A stretch of 64,000 bases of DNA from JAZSNL01 sp045536365 (GTDB lineage: Bacteria > Bacillota_I > Bacilli_A > ML615J-28 > CAG-313), in assembly GCA_045536365.1 (NCBI GenBank), contig JAZSNL010000022.1, positions 1-64,000 of the forward strand, given 5' to 3'. Positions within the stretch are counted from its first letter, which is position 1, and every line of letters begins with the position of its first letter. The position numbers were made by a program, and so were the translations under genes. This document shows, one piece after another, positions 50,869-59,217 of this stretch. Below the pieces are notes generated by a model. It saw only the letters and a list, made by a program, of their open reading frames with translations. It had not been told where the DNA came from and made no database searches.

Positions 50869-52133
50869 TAGATTTCATATATTAATTGTAATCCTAATTG
50901 TCTTAATTCTAAAATGAAATTGTGATCTATTCTGTTTAAAATATTTGTATTTAGAATAGTTATTGGATGAACGCATTTATTTAAAATAGATAGCAACATT
51001 AGAAATATTTTATAGTCATTTATATTTTTAATTGTTCCGCCTTCTAAGGTGCTTTTTCCATTTATTATTACTGAGTTATTTTCTAGTTTAATATCTGCTT
51101 TTAAATCTTTTAGAATACCGAGTGCTTTTAATAGTTTGTTTTGATCGTATTTGTTAAGTAAATCAAAATTATTAAATTTAGATGTTCCTTCACTTATACT
51201 TGCAAGTCCTAGTAATTGAATATTTAAAAAAGGAAAAGAAGCTAAATCATAGTTGAATTGTTGTAAATAGGAGCTTTCAATTGTTATTTTGTTAGTACCT
51301 ATTGACATGTTTGATTGATTATTTTTAAGAATGTTAATTATTTCTTTTTCTTCTTGAAATGATTCAGTGCTAAGATTGTTTAATATTAATCTTTCATTTG
51401 TTAATCCCATAATGCACAAACCGCTACCTATTGACCAATCGCCTTCTATTTTTATGATATTAGGAGATTTTAAAGTGTCATTTTTAATTATTATTAGTTG
51501 AAAGTCATTTTGTATTTGAAGCTCATAATTCACACTATATTCATCTAGGATTTTCAACATTGAAGATATGTGGTTCCTATAAGATAGGGTATTTATTTTA
51601 ATTGTAAATTCGGTATCGGTTACCACCGCAAATAGAATAGAACCTAAAATATTTTGTGGTTTTATATTACTTGAGAGAGTTATAGAGTTAGTTTTTTCAA
51701 TTTTTAATACATTTAATGTCTCAGTTGTTTTTAAAATTGTTATGTTCTGTGAAGAAGATGATTTAGATTGATTTTCGATTTCATCTATTACTTCTGGAGT
51801 TCCGTGAAAACTAACTTTTCCGATTTTATATGATATTAATGACATTAATAAAAGTATAATTGAGTCATTAATACCACATTCGATTGGTTCTAATGGTTCC
51901 TTCCATTCTTTAGATGGAATAATAATTAGTTTATCTTGGTCTTTTTTAAATCTTGTTCCTACTTTTTTTAAGGCGTCAATTGTTAAATATGTTTCTTCAG
52001 AATAATTAGGATTAACTATTGTTGTTGAAGTGGAACATAGAGAAGAAAGGATTATGTTTATTATTGTGTGATTTAAGCTACTAGGAACGTTTATTGTTCC
52101 TCGTAGTGTTTTAGGGTATAATTCGATATTCAT
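50868..52133 (-). CDS. Degenerate EPSP-synthase (AroA)-like protein
   Basis: A 421-residue protein with the overall pattern and length of 5-enolpyruvylshikimate-3-phosphate synthase. The substrate-binding signatures are lost. The N-terminal PGDKSISHR is VPSSLNHT, the LGNAGTAMRPL loop is ECGINDSIILLL, the KESDR motif is NKYDQN, and the DHR of the C-terminal lobe is NDYKIF. The two-lobe inside-out barrel repeats seem preserved (GTINVPSSLNH..., GSKFNNFDLL). It is intact in frame, so an EPSPS-fold pseudoenzyme is likely. No other shikimate gene is nearby; it sits inside the pilus locus. Its minus-strand start follows GAGGTGAA with a TATAAT upstream. Confidence 0.6.
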   Translation of the reverse strand: MNIELYPKTLRGTINVPSSLNHTIINIILSSLCSTSTTIVNPNYSEETYLTIDALKKVGTRFKKDQDKLIIIPSKEWKEPLEPIECGINDSIILLLMSLISYKIGKVSFHGTPEVIDEIENQSKSSSSQNITILKTTETLNVLKIEKTNSITLSSNIKPQNILGSILFAVVTDTEFTIKINTLSYRNHISSMLKILDEYSVNYELQIQNDFQLIIIKNDTLKSPNIIKIEGDWSIGSGLCIMGLTNERLILNNLSTESFQEEKEIINILKNNQSNMSIGTNKITIESSYLQQFNYDLASFPFLNIQLLGLASISEGTSKFNNFDLLNKYDQNKLLKALGILKDLKADIKLENNSVIINGKSTLEGGTIKNINDYKIFLMLLSILNKCVHPITILNTNILNRIDHNFILELRQLGLQLIYEI

Positions 52134-52205
52134 AATTCACCTCATAGTGTTATTATACTACATTTCTTTAAAAAAATAAAGAATTAAACAATTAAGGAGT
52201 TTAAA

Positions 52206-52805
52206 ATGGAAATTTTTTGTATTATTTTGAGTTTTATAAGTTGTATTTTTAGTTATTTAATTTTATTTTTGTATAAAAGATTTATAAAAATAAAATGTTA
52301 TATAACTATTTTTGTTTTACTATGTATTTTTAATTTAATTTATTTTTTTATTTGTAAAAATTTGTTATTTTTAATATTAATTAATTTAATGATTCCTTTA
52401 TTCGTAGTAATTTGTTATTTCGATTATAAAGAAATGATTATTCCTGATGCTATGTTAATTATTTTATTTATTTATTTTATTATTTTGAAAATTTTTAAGA
52501 TTAATTTTTTGAATATTACGTTTAATAATATTTTAATAGGGGGAATAATTTTAATAATCATTATGGTAATTCATTTGATTTTAATGAAATTTAAGGTTGA
52601 ATTAATAGGATTTGGTGATTTGAAATTATTGTTTATATTAAATTTAATTTTAGGGATTGACTTAATTATAGTTGTTTTATTTATTTCAAGTCTTATAGCT
52701 TGTCTTTTTGAAGTTATTATCTTGAAGAGAAAGTTATTTCCTTTTGGGCCTTATATAATAATAGGATTCATTCAAATATTGTTTTTTTATGAAATATTAA
52801 TATAA
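52206..52805 (+). CDS. Prepilin peptidase (type IV, PilD/ComC family)
   Basis: A 199-residue polytopic aspartyl protease that removes pilin leaders. Both catalytic Asp motifs are present: CYFDYKEMIIPD near residue 78 and GFGDLKLL near residue 139. It is shorter than the usual 220-250 residues. The N-terminal Cys-containing methyltransferase-type domain is missing, so processed pilins may not be N-methylated. ATG 52206 follows TTAAGGAG. It completes the pilus locus after the divergent AroA-like gene. Confidence 0.85.
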   Translation: MEIFCIILSFISCIFSYLILFLYKRFIKIKCYITIFVLLCIFNLIYFFICKNLLFLILINLMIPLFVVICYFDYKEMIIPDAMLIILFIYFIILKIFKINFLNITFNNILIGGIILIIIMVIHLILMKFKVELIGFGDLKLLFILNLILGIDLIIVVLFISSLIACLFEVIILKRKLFPFGPYIIIGFIQILFFYEILI

Positions 52806-52830
52806 AAAATTAGAAGATTTTTAAAGAATG

Positions 52831-52839
52831 TGATATAAT
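52831..52839 (+). promoter_or_regulatory. Extended -10 promoter for truB-ribF
   Basis: TGATATAAT: TGn plus TATAAT (52834-52839), 30 bases before truB. No good -35 seen. Confidence 0.6.
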
Positions 52840-52869
52840 AGAAAAAAGTAATTATTAAAAGGTGATTTT

Positions 52870-53757
52870 ATGGATAAAATATTAATAGTCGACAAAGAGA
52901 AAAACATGACTAGCCACGATGTTGTTAATAAAATCCGTCGTATTTTTAAAACTAAAAGAGTAGGTCATACAGGTACTCTTGATCCTAACGCAACAGGTGT
53001 TTTGGTAGTTTGTTTAAATGAAGCTACTAAGTTAGTACAGTTTTTAGAATATGATAAAAAGAGTTATTTATGCCGTATTTGCGTTGGTGTAAGTACTGAA
53101 ACTGAAGACGCAGCTGGAGAAGTAGTAGAAGAAAAAAAGGTTGATTATATTGAAAGTGAATTAATCGATAGTGTTTTGAAATCTTTTGAAGGTGATTATG
53201 AACAATATCCTCCAATGTATTCAGCGATTAAAGTAAATGGAAAAAGACTTTATGAATACGCAAGAAAAGGTGAAAAATTAGAAGTTGAACCAAGAATAGT
53301 TAAGATTTTTAATATTCATCGCCTCACAGAAGTAATTGTTGAGGATAATAAGGTTAAATTTGATTTTATCGTTACTGTTTCTAAAGGAACTTATATTAGA
53401 ACTTTATGTGTTGATATAGGTAAAAAACTAGGATATCCTGCTCATATGAGTGAACTTAGAAGGTTAAGTGTAGGTAGTTTTTCTTTAGTTGATTCTAATA
53501 AATTAGAGGATATTGAAAATGGTAAATATAAACTATTTAATATGTTAGATGGATTAAAACAATATCCAATGACTGATGATAGTGAATTAATTAAAAAAGC
53601 TTCTAACGGTATGAAGGTATCAATTGATATGGTCACAAATATTTTTAATAAACAAGTTAATAAATTTGTGATTAAAAATAAAGATTCTTTAATCGCAATA
53701 TATGAATTAGATGTAACAGAAAAGTTTTATAGGGCAGCAAGAGTATGGGAACAATAA
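52870..53757 (+). CDS. truB: tRNA pseudouridine(55) synthase
   Basis: A 295-residue enzyme that makes pseudouridine 55 in the T-loop of all elongator tRNAs. The catalytic Asp38 is in GHTGTLDPNATGVL. The downstream YPPMYSAIKVNGKRLYEYAR and SKGTYIRTL are family hallmarks. ATG 52870 follows AAGGTGAT. It overlaps ribF by 13 bases, the common Bacillota truB-ribF arrangement. Confidence 0.95.
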   Translation: MDKILIVDKEKNMTSHDVVNKIRRIFKTKRVGHTGTLDPNATGVLVVCLNEATKLVQFLEYDKKSYLCRICVGVSTETEDAAGEVVEEKKVDYIESELIDSVLKSFEGDYEQYPPMYSAIKVNGKRLYEYARKGEKLEVEPRIVKIFNIHRLTEVIVEDNKVKFDFIVTVSKGTYIRTLCVDIGKKLGYPAHMSELRRLSVGSFSLVDSNKLEDIENGKYKLFNMLDGLKQYPMTDDSELIKKASNGMKVSIDMVTNIFNKQVNKFVIKNKDSLIAIYELDVTEKFYRAARVWEQ

Positions 53758-54695
53758 GGTTTGATGAATATTTAAAATTGGAAAATAAATATGATCTTGT
53801 TGTTGGAATAGGACAATTTGATGGATTACATGTTGCGCATAGACAGATTATTAGTATTATAGAAGATATTAGTAGAAATAAAGGGTATAAGTCGGCAATA
53901 ATAACGTTTGATCCACATCCTGATTATATCCTTGGAAAAAAAGATATTAATTCATCTGTTTTAAGTTTAGATGAAAAAGCTATAGAATTGGAGAAATTAG
54001 GAATTGATTATTTAATAGTTATTAATTTTAATAAAGAGTTTTCTACTATTTCAGCTAAAGATTATGTTAAAGATTATTTATTAAAAATAAATGTTAAAGA
54101 AGTAGTAGTAGGAAGTGATTTTATCTTTGGATATAGAGGCCTTGGAAAAGGTTCTATGATTGAAGAATATTCAAATAATTTAATAAAGGTTCATTTAATT
54201 CCTGAGATGAAATATGAAAATGAAAAAATTGGAACTGAAAAAATAAGAACTTTATTAAAAAACGGGAAAGTAAGTGAAATTAATAATTTATTAGGTAGAA
54301 ATTTTATGATATCTGGTATCGTTGTCAGAGGCAAACAAGTTGGTAGAAAAATTGGTTATCCTACTATTAATTTACTAATTAGAGAAGATCTTGTTGAAAT
54401 TAAAAAAGGTGTATACGCAGTAGTTGTACATTATAATAATAAAGTGTATAAAGGTATTGGGAATGTAGGAAATAATCCTTCGTTTAATTATAAAGAAAAA
54501 ATTAATTTAGAAGTGCACATTTTTGATTTTAATGAAAATTTGTATGATCAATTAGTCAGTGTTGAATTAATAGAATTTATTAGAGAAGAAGTTAAGTTTA
54601 AAAATGTTGAAGATTTTATAGAGCAGTTAAAAATTGATATTGATAAAACTAAGGTAATTTTAAATAATTATTTTATCAATGCAGTTGAAAAATAA
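53745..54695 (+). CDS. ribF: Bifunctional riboflavin kinase/FMN adenylyltransferase
   Basis: A 316-residue enzyme that makes FMN and FAD from riboflavin. The N-terminal nucleotidyltransferase has GIGQFDGLHVAHRQ and TFDPHP. The C-terminal riboflavin kinase has GRKIGYPTINL and GIGNVGNNPSF, then LEVHIFDF. The length is usual. The start lies within the truB end, and the rpsO promoter overlaps its own end. Confidence 0.95.
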   Translation: MGTIRFDEYLKLENKYDLVVGIGQFDGLHVAHRQIISIIEDISRNKGYKSAIITFDPHPDYILGKKDINSSVLSLDEKAIELEKLGIDYLIVINFNKEFSTISAKDYVKDYLLKINVKEVVVGSDFIFGYRGLGKGSMIEEYSNNLIKVHLIPEMKYENEKIGTEKIRTLLKNGKVSEINNLLGRNFMISGIVVRGKQVGRKIGYPTINLLIREDLVEIKKGVYAVVVHYNNKVYKGIGNVGNNPSFNYKEKINLEVHIFDFNENLYDQLVSVELIEFIREEVKFKNVEDFIEQLKIDIDKTKVILNNYFINAVEK

Positions 54696-54713
54696 TACGA
54701 TTTATTGTATAAT
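54685..54713 (+). promoter_or_regulatory. Sigma-A promoter for rpsO
   Basis: TTGAAA (54685-54690), 17 bases, TATAAT (54708-54713). The -35 lies inside the ribF 3' end. Confidence 0.72.
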
Positions 54714-54719
54714 ATGTAT

Positions 54720-54810
54720 GACCTTTTTCTAAGGATATACGATCCTTCGACGTATATCTTAGATTCTGGCGTATTTTAATAACTCATTTATGAGTAGAAG
54801 GAGGACTATT
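54720..54810 (+). promoter_or_regulatory. Structured rpsO leader (candidate S15 autoregulatory element)
   Basis: The 90-base leader contains a long hairpin: CTAAGGATATACG pairs with CGTATATCTTAG (one bulged G) around an ATCCTTCGA-type loop. A second short pairing, CTCATTTATGAG, lies just before the GGAGG. S15 commonly represses its own mRNA through leader structure; that this one does so is inference. Confidence 0.5.
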
Positions 54811-55083
54811 ATGGCTTGCATTACTAAAGAAGAAAAAGCTGCTATCATTGCTGAATATGCACGTTGTGAAGGTGATACTGGTTCACCAGAAGTTCAAATC
54901 GCAATTTTAACAGCAGAAATCAATAAGTTAAATGAACATTTACGTGTTCATATTCATGATTTCCATTCTCGTCGCGGTCTATTAAGAAAGGTTGGTCACC
55001 GTCGTAATCTTTTAGCATACTTAAAGAGAACTGATGTTCAACGTTACCGCGTTCTTATTGCCAAATTAGGTTTAAGAAAATAG
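54811..55083 (+). CDS. rpsO: 30S ribosomal protein S15
   Basis: A 90-residue primary 16S rRNA-binding protein. DTGSPEVQIAILT, HDFHSRRGLLRKVGHRRNLL and the C-terminal YRVLIAKLGLRK are diagnostic. ATG 54811 with GGAGGA seven bases ahead is chosen over an in-frame ATG at 54790 that would add seven unrelated residues. The order truB-ribF-rpsO-pnp is typical of Bacillota. Confidence 0.97.
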   Translation: MACITKEEKAAIIAEYARCEGDTGSPEVQIAILTAEINKLNEHLRVHIHDFHSRRGLLRKVGHRRNLLAYLKRTDVQRYRVLIAKLGLRK

Positions 55084-55089
55084 TAAAAT

Positions 55090-55121
55090 AAGAGGGCAGA
55101 AGGTAATCTTTTTGCCCTTTT
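55090..55121 (+). terminator. Probable terminator between rpsO and pnp
   Basis: AAGAGGGCAGAAG pairs imperfectly (several G-U) with CTTTTTGCCCTTTT; the following T-run is interrupted. It is weaker than the other terminators, so pnp may be partly read through. Confidence 0.55.
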
Positions 55122-55193
55122 GAACTATTTTTTTGATATGAGGAAAACAATTATTATTAAAAATATATATTATAAAAAAAGAAAGGTAAAACA

Positions 55194-57422
55194 ATGGAAA
55201 AACAAGTATTTGAATATTTACAAAGAGGTCGTAAAATTGTTGTTGAAGTTGGAGAATTAGCTAAACAAGCTAATGGTGCTTGTTTAACACGTTATAATGA
55301 TACAGCTGTTTTATCTGCAGCAGTAGGTAGTAATCAATCTACTGCATCAGATTTCTTTCCTTTAACAGTTTTATATCAAGAACGTTTATATGCAGCAGGT
55401 AAAATTCCTGGTGGTTTCTTAAAAAGAGAAGGACGCCCAACTGAACATGAAACATTAGTTTCGCGTTTAATTGATAGACCTATTAGACCTTTATTTGCTG
55501 AAGGTTTTAGAAACGAAGTACAAGTAATCAATATGGTTATGTGTGCTAATCCTGATTATTCATCTGCTATGACTGCAATGTTAGGTTCTAGTATTGCGTT
55601 AAGTATTTCTGATATTCCTTTTGAAGGTCCTATCGCCGGTGTTGTTGTAGGTCGTGTTAATGGGGAATATATCATTAATCCTACTGTAGAAGAATTAGAA
55701 AAATCTGATATTAATTTAACAGTTGCTGGTACAGCTAAAGCTATTAATATGGTTGAAGCTGGTGCTCAACAAGTAAGTGAAGAAGATATGTTAAATGCAA
55801 TTATCTTTGGTCATGAAGAAATTAAACGTTTAGTTGCTTTCCAAGAAGAAATTGTTAAAGCTTGTGGTAAAGCTAAGATGGAAGTTGATTTATTCGCAAT
55901 TCCAGAAGATTTAAAACAAGCAGTTAAAGATTTTGCGGAAAAAGATTTAAATGAAGCTATTTCTACTCATGAAAAACTTGCAAGAGAAGCTAATATTGAA
56001 GCCGTTAATGAAAGAACAGTTGAACATTTTGAAGAATTATATTCTCAAGATGCTAGTTTAACAACTGCTGAAATTGAAGAAAAGATTAAGTTTGTTAAAA
56101 TGGTATTAGAAGAAATGTTAGCTGCAGAAGTTCGTCGTTTAATTACAAATGATAAAATTAGACCTGACGGAAGAGCTGTTGATGAAATTAGACCTTTATC
56201 TTCAAGAGTTGATATTTTTGAAAGAACTCATGGTTCTGCATTATTCACAAGAGGTCAAACTCAAAGTTTATCTGTAGTTACTCTTGGTTCTTTAGCAGAA
56301 TTCCAAATTATTGATGGTTTAGGTGAAGAAACAGGAAAACGTTTCATGTTACATTATAACTTCCCTCAATTCTCAGTTGGTTCTACTGGTAAATATGGTT
56401 CTCCTGGTCGTCGTGAAATTGGACATGGTGCTTTAGGTGAAAGAGCTATTTTACAAGTTATCCCTTCTGAAGATGAATTCCCTTATACTATTAGAGTTGT
56501 AAGTGAAATCTTAGAATCAAATGGATCATCATCTCAAGCATCTATTTGTGCTGGTACTATGGCATTAATGGCAGCAGGTGTTCCTTTAAAAGCTCCAGTT
56601 GCTGGTATTGCAATGGGATTAATTAGTGAAGATGATGAATGTAGTAAATATACTATTTTAACTGATATTCAAGGTTTAGAAGATCACTATGGTGATATGG
56701 ACTTTAAGGTAGCTGGTACTAGAAATGGTATTACTGCATTACAAATGGATATTAAGATTAAAGGTATCACAAGAGAAATCTTAAAAGAAGCTTTAGCTCA
56801 AGCTACAAAAGGTAGAATGCAAATTCTTGATCATATGATGACTACAATTAGTGAAGTAAGACCTGAATTAAGTCCTTATGCTCCTAAAGTTAAGATGATG
56901 AGAATAGATCCTGAAAAAATCCGTGATGTTATTGGTAGCGGTGGTAAAGTTATTCAAGAAATTATTGAAAACTGTAACCAAGTTAAAATTGATATTGAAC
57001 AAGATGGTAGAGTATTTATCATGCATGCAGAAACTGAATGGATTGATAAAGCAATCGAAGCTATTACTAATATCGTAAGAGAACCAGAAGTTGGACAAAT
57101 TTATCCTGCTAAAGTAGTTAAAATTATAGAAGTAGGTGCATTTGTTGAATTATGGCCTGGATGTGAAGGATTAGTTCATATTAGTGCATTAGAACATCAT
57201 CGTGTTAATAAAGTTGAAGACGTTGTTCAAGTTGGTGATGAAATCGTTGTTAAACTTGTTAAGATTGATGAAAAAGGTCGTTTAGTTCTTTCTCGTAAAG
57301 AAGTTTTACCAAAACCTGAAAAGAAAGAAGAAAACGAAGAAGCTAAACCTCGTAAAAGAGCTCCTAAAAAAGAAAATACTGAAGAAGTAAAACAAGAAGA
57401 AAATTCTGAAGTAACTGAATAA
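55194..57422 (+). CDS. pnp: Polyribonucleotide nucleotidyltransferase (PNPase)
   Basis: A 742-residue 3'-5' phosphorolytic exoribonuclease. It has two RNase PH domains (about 1-220 and 310-540, with IRPDGRAVDEIRPL and SVGSTGKYGSPGRREIGHGAL), a helical middle domain, KH (RDVIGSGGKVIQEI) and S1 (QIYPAKVVKIIEVGAFVEL). A charged Lys/Glu tail of about 35 residues extends the C-terminus. The start follows GAAAGG. RNase P RNA begins only a few bases after its stop. Confidence 0.96.
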   Translation: MEKQVFEYLQRGRKIVVEVGELAKQANGACLTRYNDTAVLSAAVGSNQSTASDFFPLTVLYQERLYAAGKIPGGFLKREGRPTEHETLVSRLIDRPIRPLFAEGFRNEVQVINMVMCANPDYSSAMTAMLGSSIALSISDIPFEGPIAGVVVGRVNGEYIINPTVEELEKSDINLTVAGTAKAINMVEAGAQQVSEEDMLNAIIFGHEEIKRLVAFQEEIVKACGKAKMEVDLFAIPEDLKQAVKDFAEKDLNEAISTHEKLAREANIEAVNERTVEHFEELYSQDASLTTAEIEEKIKFVKMVLEEMLAAEVRRLITNDKIRPDGRAVDEIRPLSSRVDIFERTHGSALFTRGQTQSLSVVTLGSLAEFQIIDGLGEETGKRFMLHYNFPQFSVGSTGKYGSPGRREIGHGALGERAILQVIPSEDEFPYTIRVVSEILESNGSSSQASICAGTMALMAAGVPLKAPVAGIAMGLISEDDECSKYTILTDIQGLEDHYGDMDFKVAGTRNGITALQMDIKIKGITREILKEALAQATKGRMQILDHMMTTISEVRPELSPYAPKVKMMRIDPEKIRDVIGSGGKVIQEIIENCNQVKIDIEQDGRVFIMHAETEWIDKAIEAITNIVREPEVGQIYPAKVVKIIEVGAFVELWPGCEGLVHISALEHHRVNKVEDVVQVGDEIVVKLVKIDEKGRLVLSRKEVLPKPEKKEENEEAKPRKRAPKKENTEEVKQEENSEVTE

Positions 57423-57425
57423 TAT

Positions 57426-57776
57426 TTTATAATATTGAGGTAATCGAGCGCTGAATAAGTGTTAGGAAAGTCCATACTAGCACAGACTGCGATGTCTGTA
57501 GTGTTTGTGCTTAACGAAAAAATAAGTTAAGGTACTAGTAATAGTAACGGCGAATGATGTCCTAAAAGAGTAATCTCATGGAATAGTTCTTAAGGTGCCA
57601 CAGAGACGATTTTTTTGGAAACAAAAAAGTGGAACGGGTAAACCCCTCAAGCTAGCAACCCAAATTTGGTAGGGGCAGATGATAATAGGGAAATGAACTT
57701 ATTATTGTTACTGTGAAGTAGATAAATGATTACCCACCGCAAGGTGTACAGAATATGGCTTATGATATATTATAAA
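57426..57776 (+). ncRNA. rnpB: RNase P RNA, type B
   Basis: The catalytic RNA of tRNA 5' maturation. The conserved TAGGAAAGTCCATACTAGCAC (one residue past the usual GAGGAAAGTCC core) lies at about 57462-57482, the internal AGTAACGGCGAATGA at about 57542 onward, and the 3' ACAGAA...GGCTTAT at about 57748-57763. P1 is formed by TTATAATAT (57427-57435) with ATATTATAA (57767-57775). The overall order is that of Bacillus-type (B) RNase P. It begins four bases after the pnp stop, so it is probably produced from the pnp transcript or from a promoter inside pnp. Confidence 0.93.
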
Positions 57777-57780
57777 AAAT

Positions 57781-57807
57781 AAAAAGACAAGATTTCTTGT
57801 CTTTTTT
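57781..57807 (+). terminator. Terminator after rnpB
   Basis: Stem AAAAAGACAAG / CTTGTCTTTTT with ATTT loop and T-run. Confidence 0.9.
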
Positions 57808-57825
57808 AAAAAAGTAGGTGATAAT

Positions 57826-58407
57826 ATGATTATTAAAAAAGCAGAATATATAACAGGTGCAGTTAAAAAATCACAATATCCTAATTTAAATTACCCTGAA
57901 TTTGTTTTTATGGGTAGATCAAATGTTGGAAAAAGTAGTTTTATTAATGCTTTAGTAGGAAGAAAAAAGTTGGCTTATACATCTAGTCAACCTGGAAAGA
58001 CACAAGTTCTAAATTTCTTTAACATTAATGATGAAATCTTGTTTGTTGATGTGCCTGGATATGGATATGCGAAAAAAGTAGTGGATGAAAGATTAAAATT
58101 CGGAGAAATGATTGAAGAATATTTAACTTCGCCTAATTTAAAATTATGTTTTTTACTAGTAGATATAAGAAATAAACCTACACAAGATGATATTTTAATG
58201 TATGAATATTTAAAACATTTTAATATTAAAGTTGTTGTCATCGCAACAAAATCTGATAAAGTAGGTACAACACTAGTTTTAAGACACTTAAAACAAGTAA
58301 AGGAAACCTTAAAGTTATCAAAGGATGATACATGTGTTGCGGTATCAAGTGAAACTAAAAAAGGTATCGAAGAAGTTTGGAATATAATTTTAAATAATAT
58401 GAACTAA
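57826..58407 (+). CDS. engB: Ribosome biogenesis GTPase EngB (YsxC/YihA)
   Basis: A 193-residue TrmE-Era-EngA-EngB family GTPase needed for 50S assembly. G1 is GRSNVGKS at residues 30-37, G3 is DVPGYGYA, and G4 is ATKSDK near 140. ATG 57826 follows TAGGTGAT. In Bacillus ysxC lies upstream of the hem genes and spoVID-ysxE; here the SpoVID-like gene follows at once. Confidence 0.95.
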   Translation: MIIKKAEYITGAVKKSQYPNLNYPEFVFMGRSNVGKSSFINALVGRKKLAYTSSQPGKTQVLNFFNINDEILFVDVPGYGYAKKVVDERLKFGEMIEEYLTSPNLKLCFLLVDIRNKPTQDDILMYEYLKHFNIKVVVIATKSDKVGTTLVLRHLKQVKETLKLSKDDTCVAVSSETKKGIEEVWNIILNNMN

Positions 58408-58448
58408 AAGGAATCAATAACGATTATTCGTTATTGGTCCTTTTTTTA
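58406..58448 (+). terminator. Terminator after engB
   Basis: Stem AAAAGGAATCAATAACGA / TCGTTATTGGTCCTTTT with one mismatch region, TTAT loop and a long T-run. Confidence 0.88.
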
Positions 58449-58509
58449 TACATTTTTCTTTCATAAGATATGGTATCATTTCATATAATTAAAAGAATGG
58501 AGTGATATA

Positions 58510-59217
58510 ATGGAAATAAGAATGAATTTTGATGCTTTTTTAAAGTTAAAAAACTTTGTTAATGTAAATGATATTAAAGCTGAAATAGTTGAATACGATA
58601 TTAATAATGATCAGTTACTTGGTAAACTATCAGTAAGAGGTAAATATTTAAAATCAGACATGGAAAAAGAATATCATTTTGATGAAGATATTCCTTTTAA
58701 TATAATGTTCAATGAAAATTATGAAGTTGAAGATATCGATTGTATTAATTTTGATTATCAAATAGTAGAAGGTAGAGGACTAGATTTATTCTTTGAAATT
58801 CTAGTTGTATTTAATGAAGAAGAAGTAATTCCAGTTCCAGTAGAAGTAATTGAAGAATTAGAAACCGCTACTACAGAAGATGAAAATATTTTAGATGAAG
58901 AACTGGATTTGAGAACCTCTGATGAGGTTTCATTAGAAGAGTTAAAAGAAGATGAAACTGAAAAAGTAAATAAAAAACTTGATGAATCTTTTAATATAGT
59001 TACTGAAAAATATCCCACCGAAGAAAAGGTAATTTCCGAAAACTTAGGTAGTGATTATAAAACGATTCGTGTTTGTTATTATCATAACGATGAAGATTTA
59101 GAAGAATTATGTAATTCAAATAATGTTTCAATTGAGCAAGTCTTTAAAGAAAATCGTAAAAATGAATTTAATAAATATCGAAGGATAATTATTAATGAAA
59201 GAACTAATAAAAAGTGA
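58510..59217 (+). CDS. SpoVID-like protein (SPOCS-type N-terminus, LysM-like C-terminus)
   Basis: A 235-residue protein. The first 100 residues follow the SPOCS/DUF3794 pattern: LGKLSVRGKYLKSD, then FDEDIPFNIMF, then CINFDYQIVEGRGLDLFFEILV. An acidic linker (about 105-185) leads to a C-terminal LysM-like segment, IRVCYYHNDEDLEELC, then NVSIEQVFKENRKN. This is the layout of the spore morphogenetic protein SpoVID. Downstream is a YsxE-like gene, as in Bacillus (spoVID-ysxE after ysxC/engB and hem genes). Divergence is high, and no other spore gene is visible, so a changed role is possible. ATG 58510 follows GGAGTGAT. Confidence 0.6.
   Translation: MEIRMNFDAFLKLKNFVNVNDIKAEIVEYDINNDQLLGKLSVRGKYLKSDMEKEYHFDEDIPFNIMFNENYEVEDIDCINFDYQIVEGRGLDLFFEILVVFNEEEVIPVPVEVIEELETATTEDENILDEELDLRTSDEVSLEELKEDETEKVNKKLDESFNIVTEKYPTEEKVISENLGSDYKTIRVCYYHNDEDLEELCNSNNVSIEQVFKENRKNEFNKYRRIIINERTNKK

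Noticed and set aside
50868..52133. Ordinary aroA
   Set aside because: None of the substrate-binding signatures of EPSP synthase is present, although the general pattern fits.
57428..57433. TATAAT as the rnpB promoter -10
   Set aside because: These bases form the 5' strand of helix P1 of the RNA, pairing with 57767-57775, so they must be transcribed.
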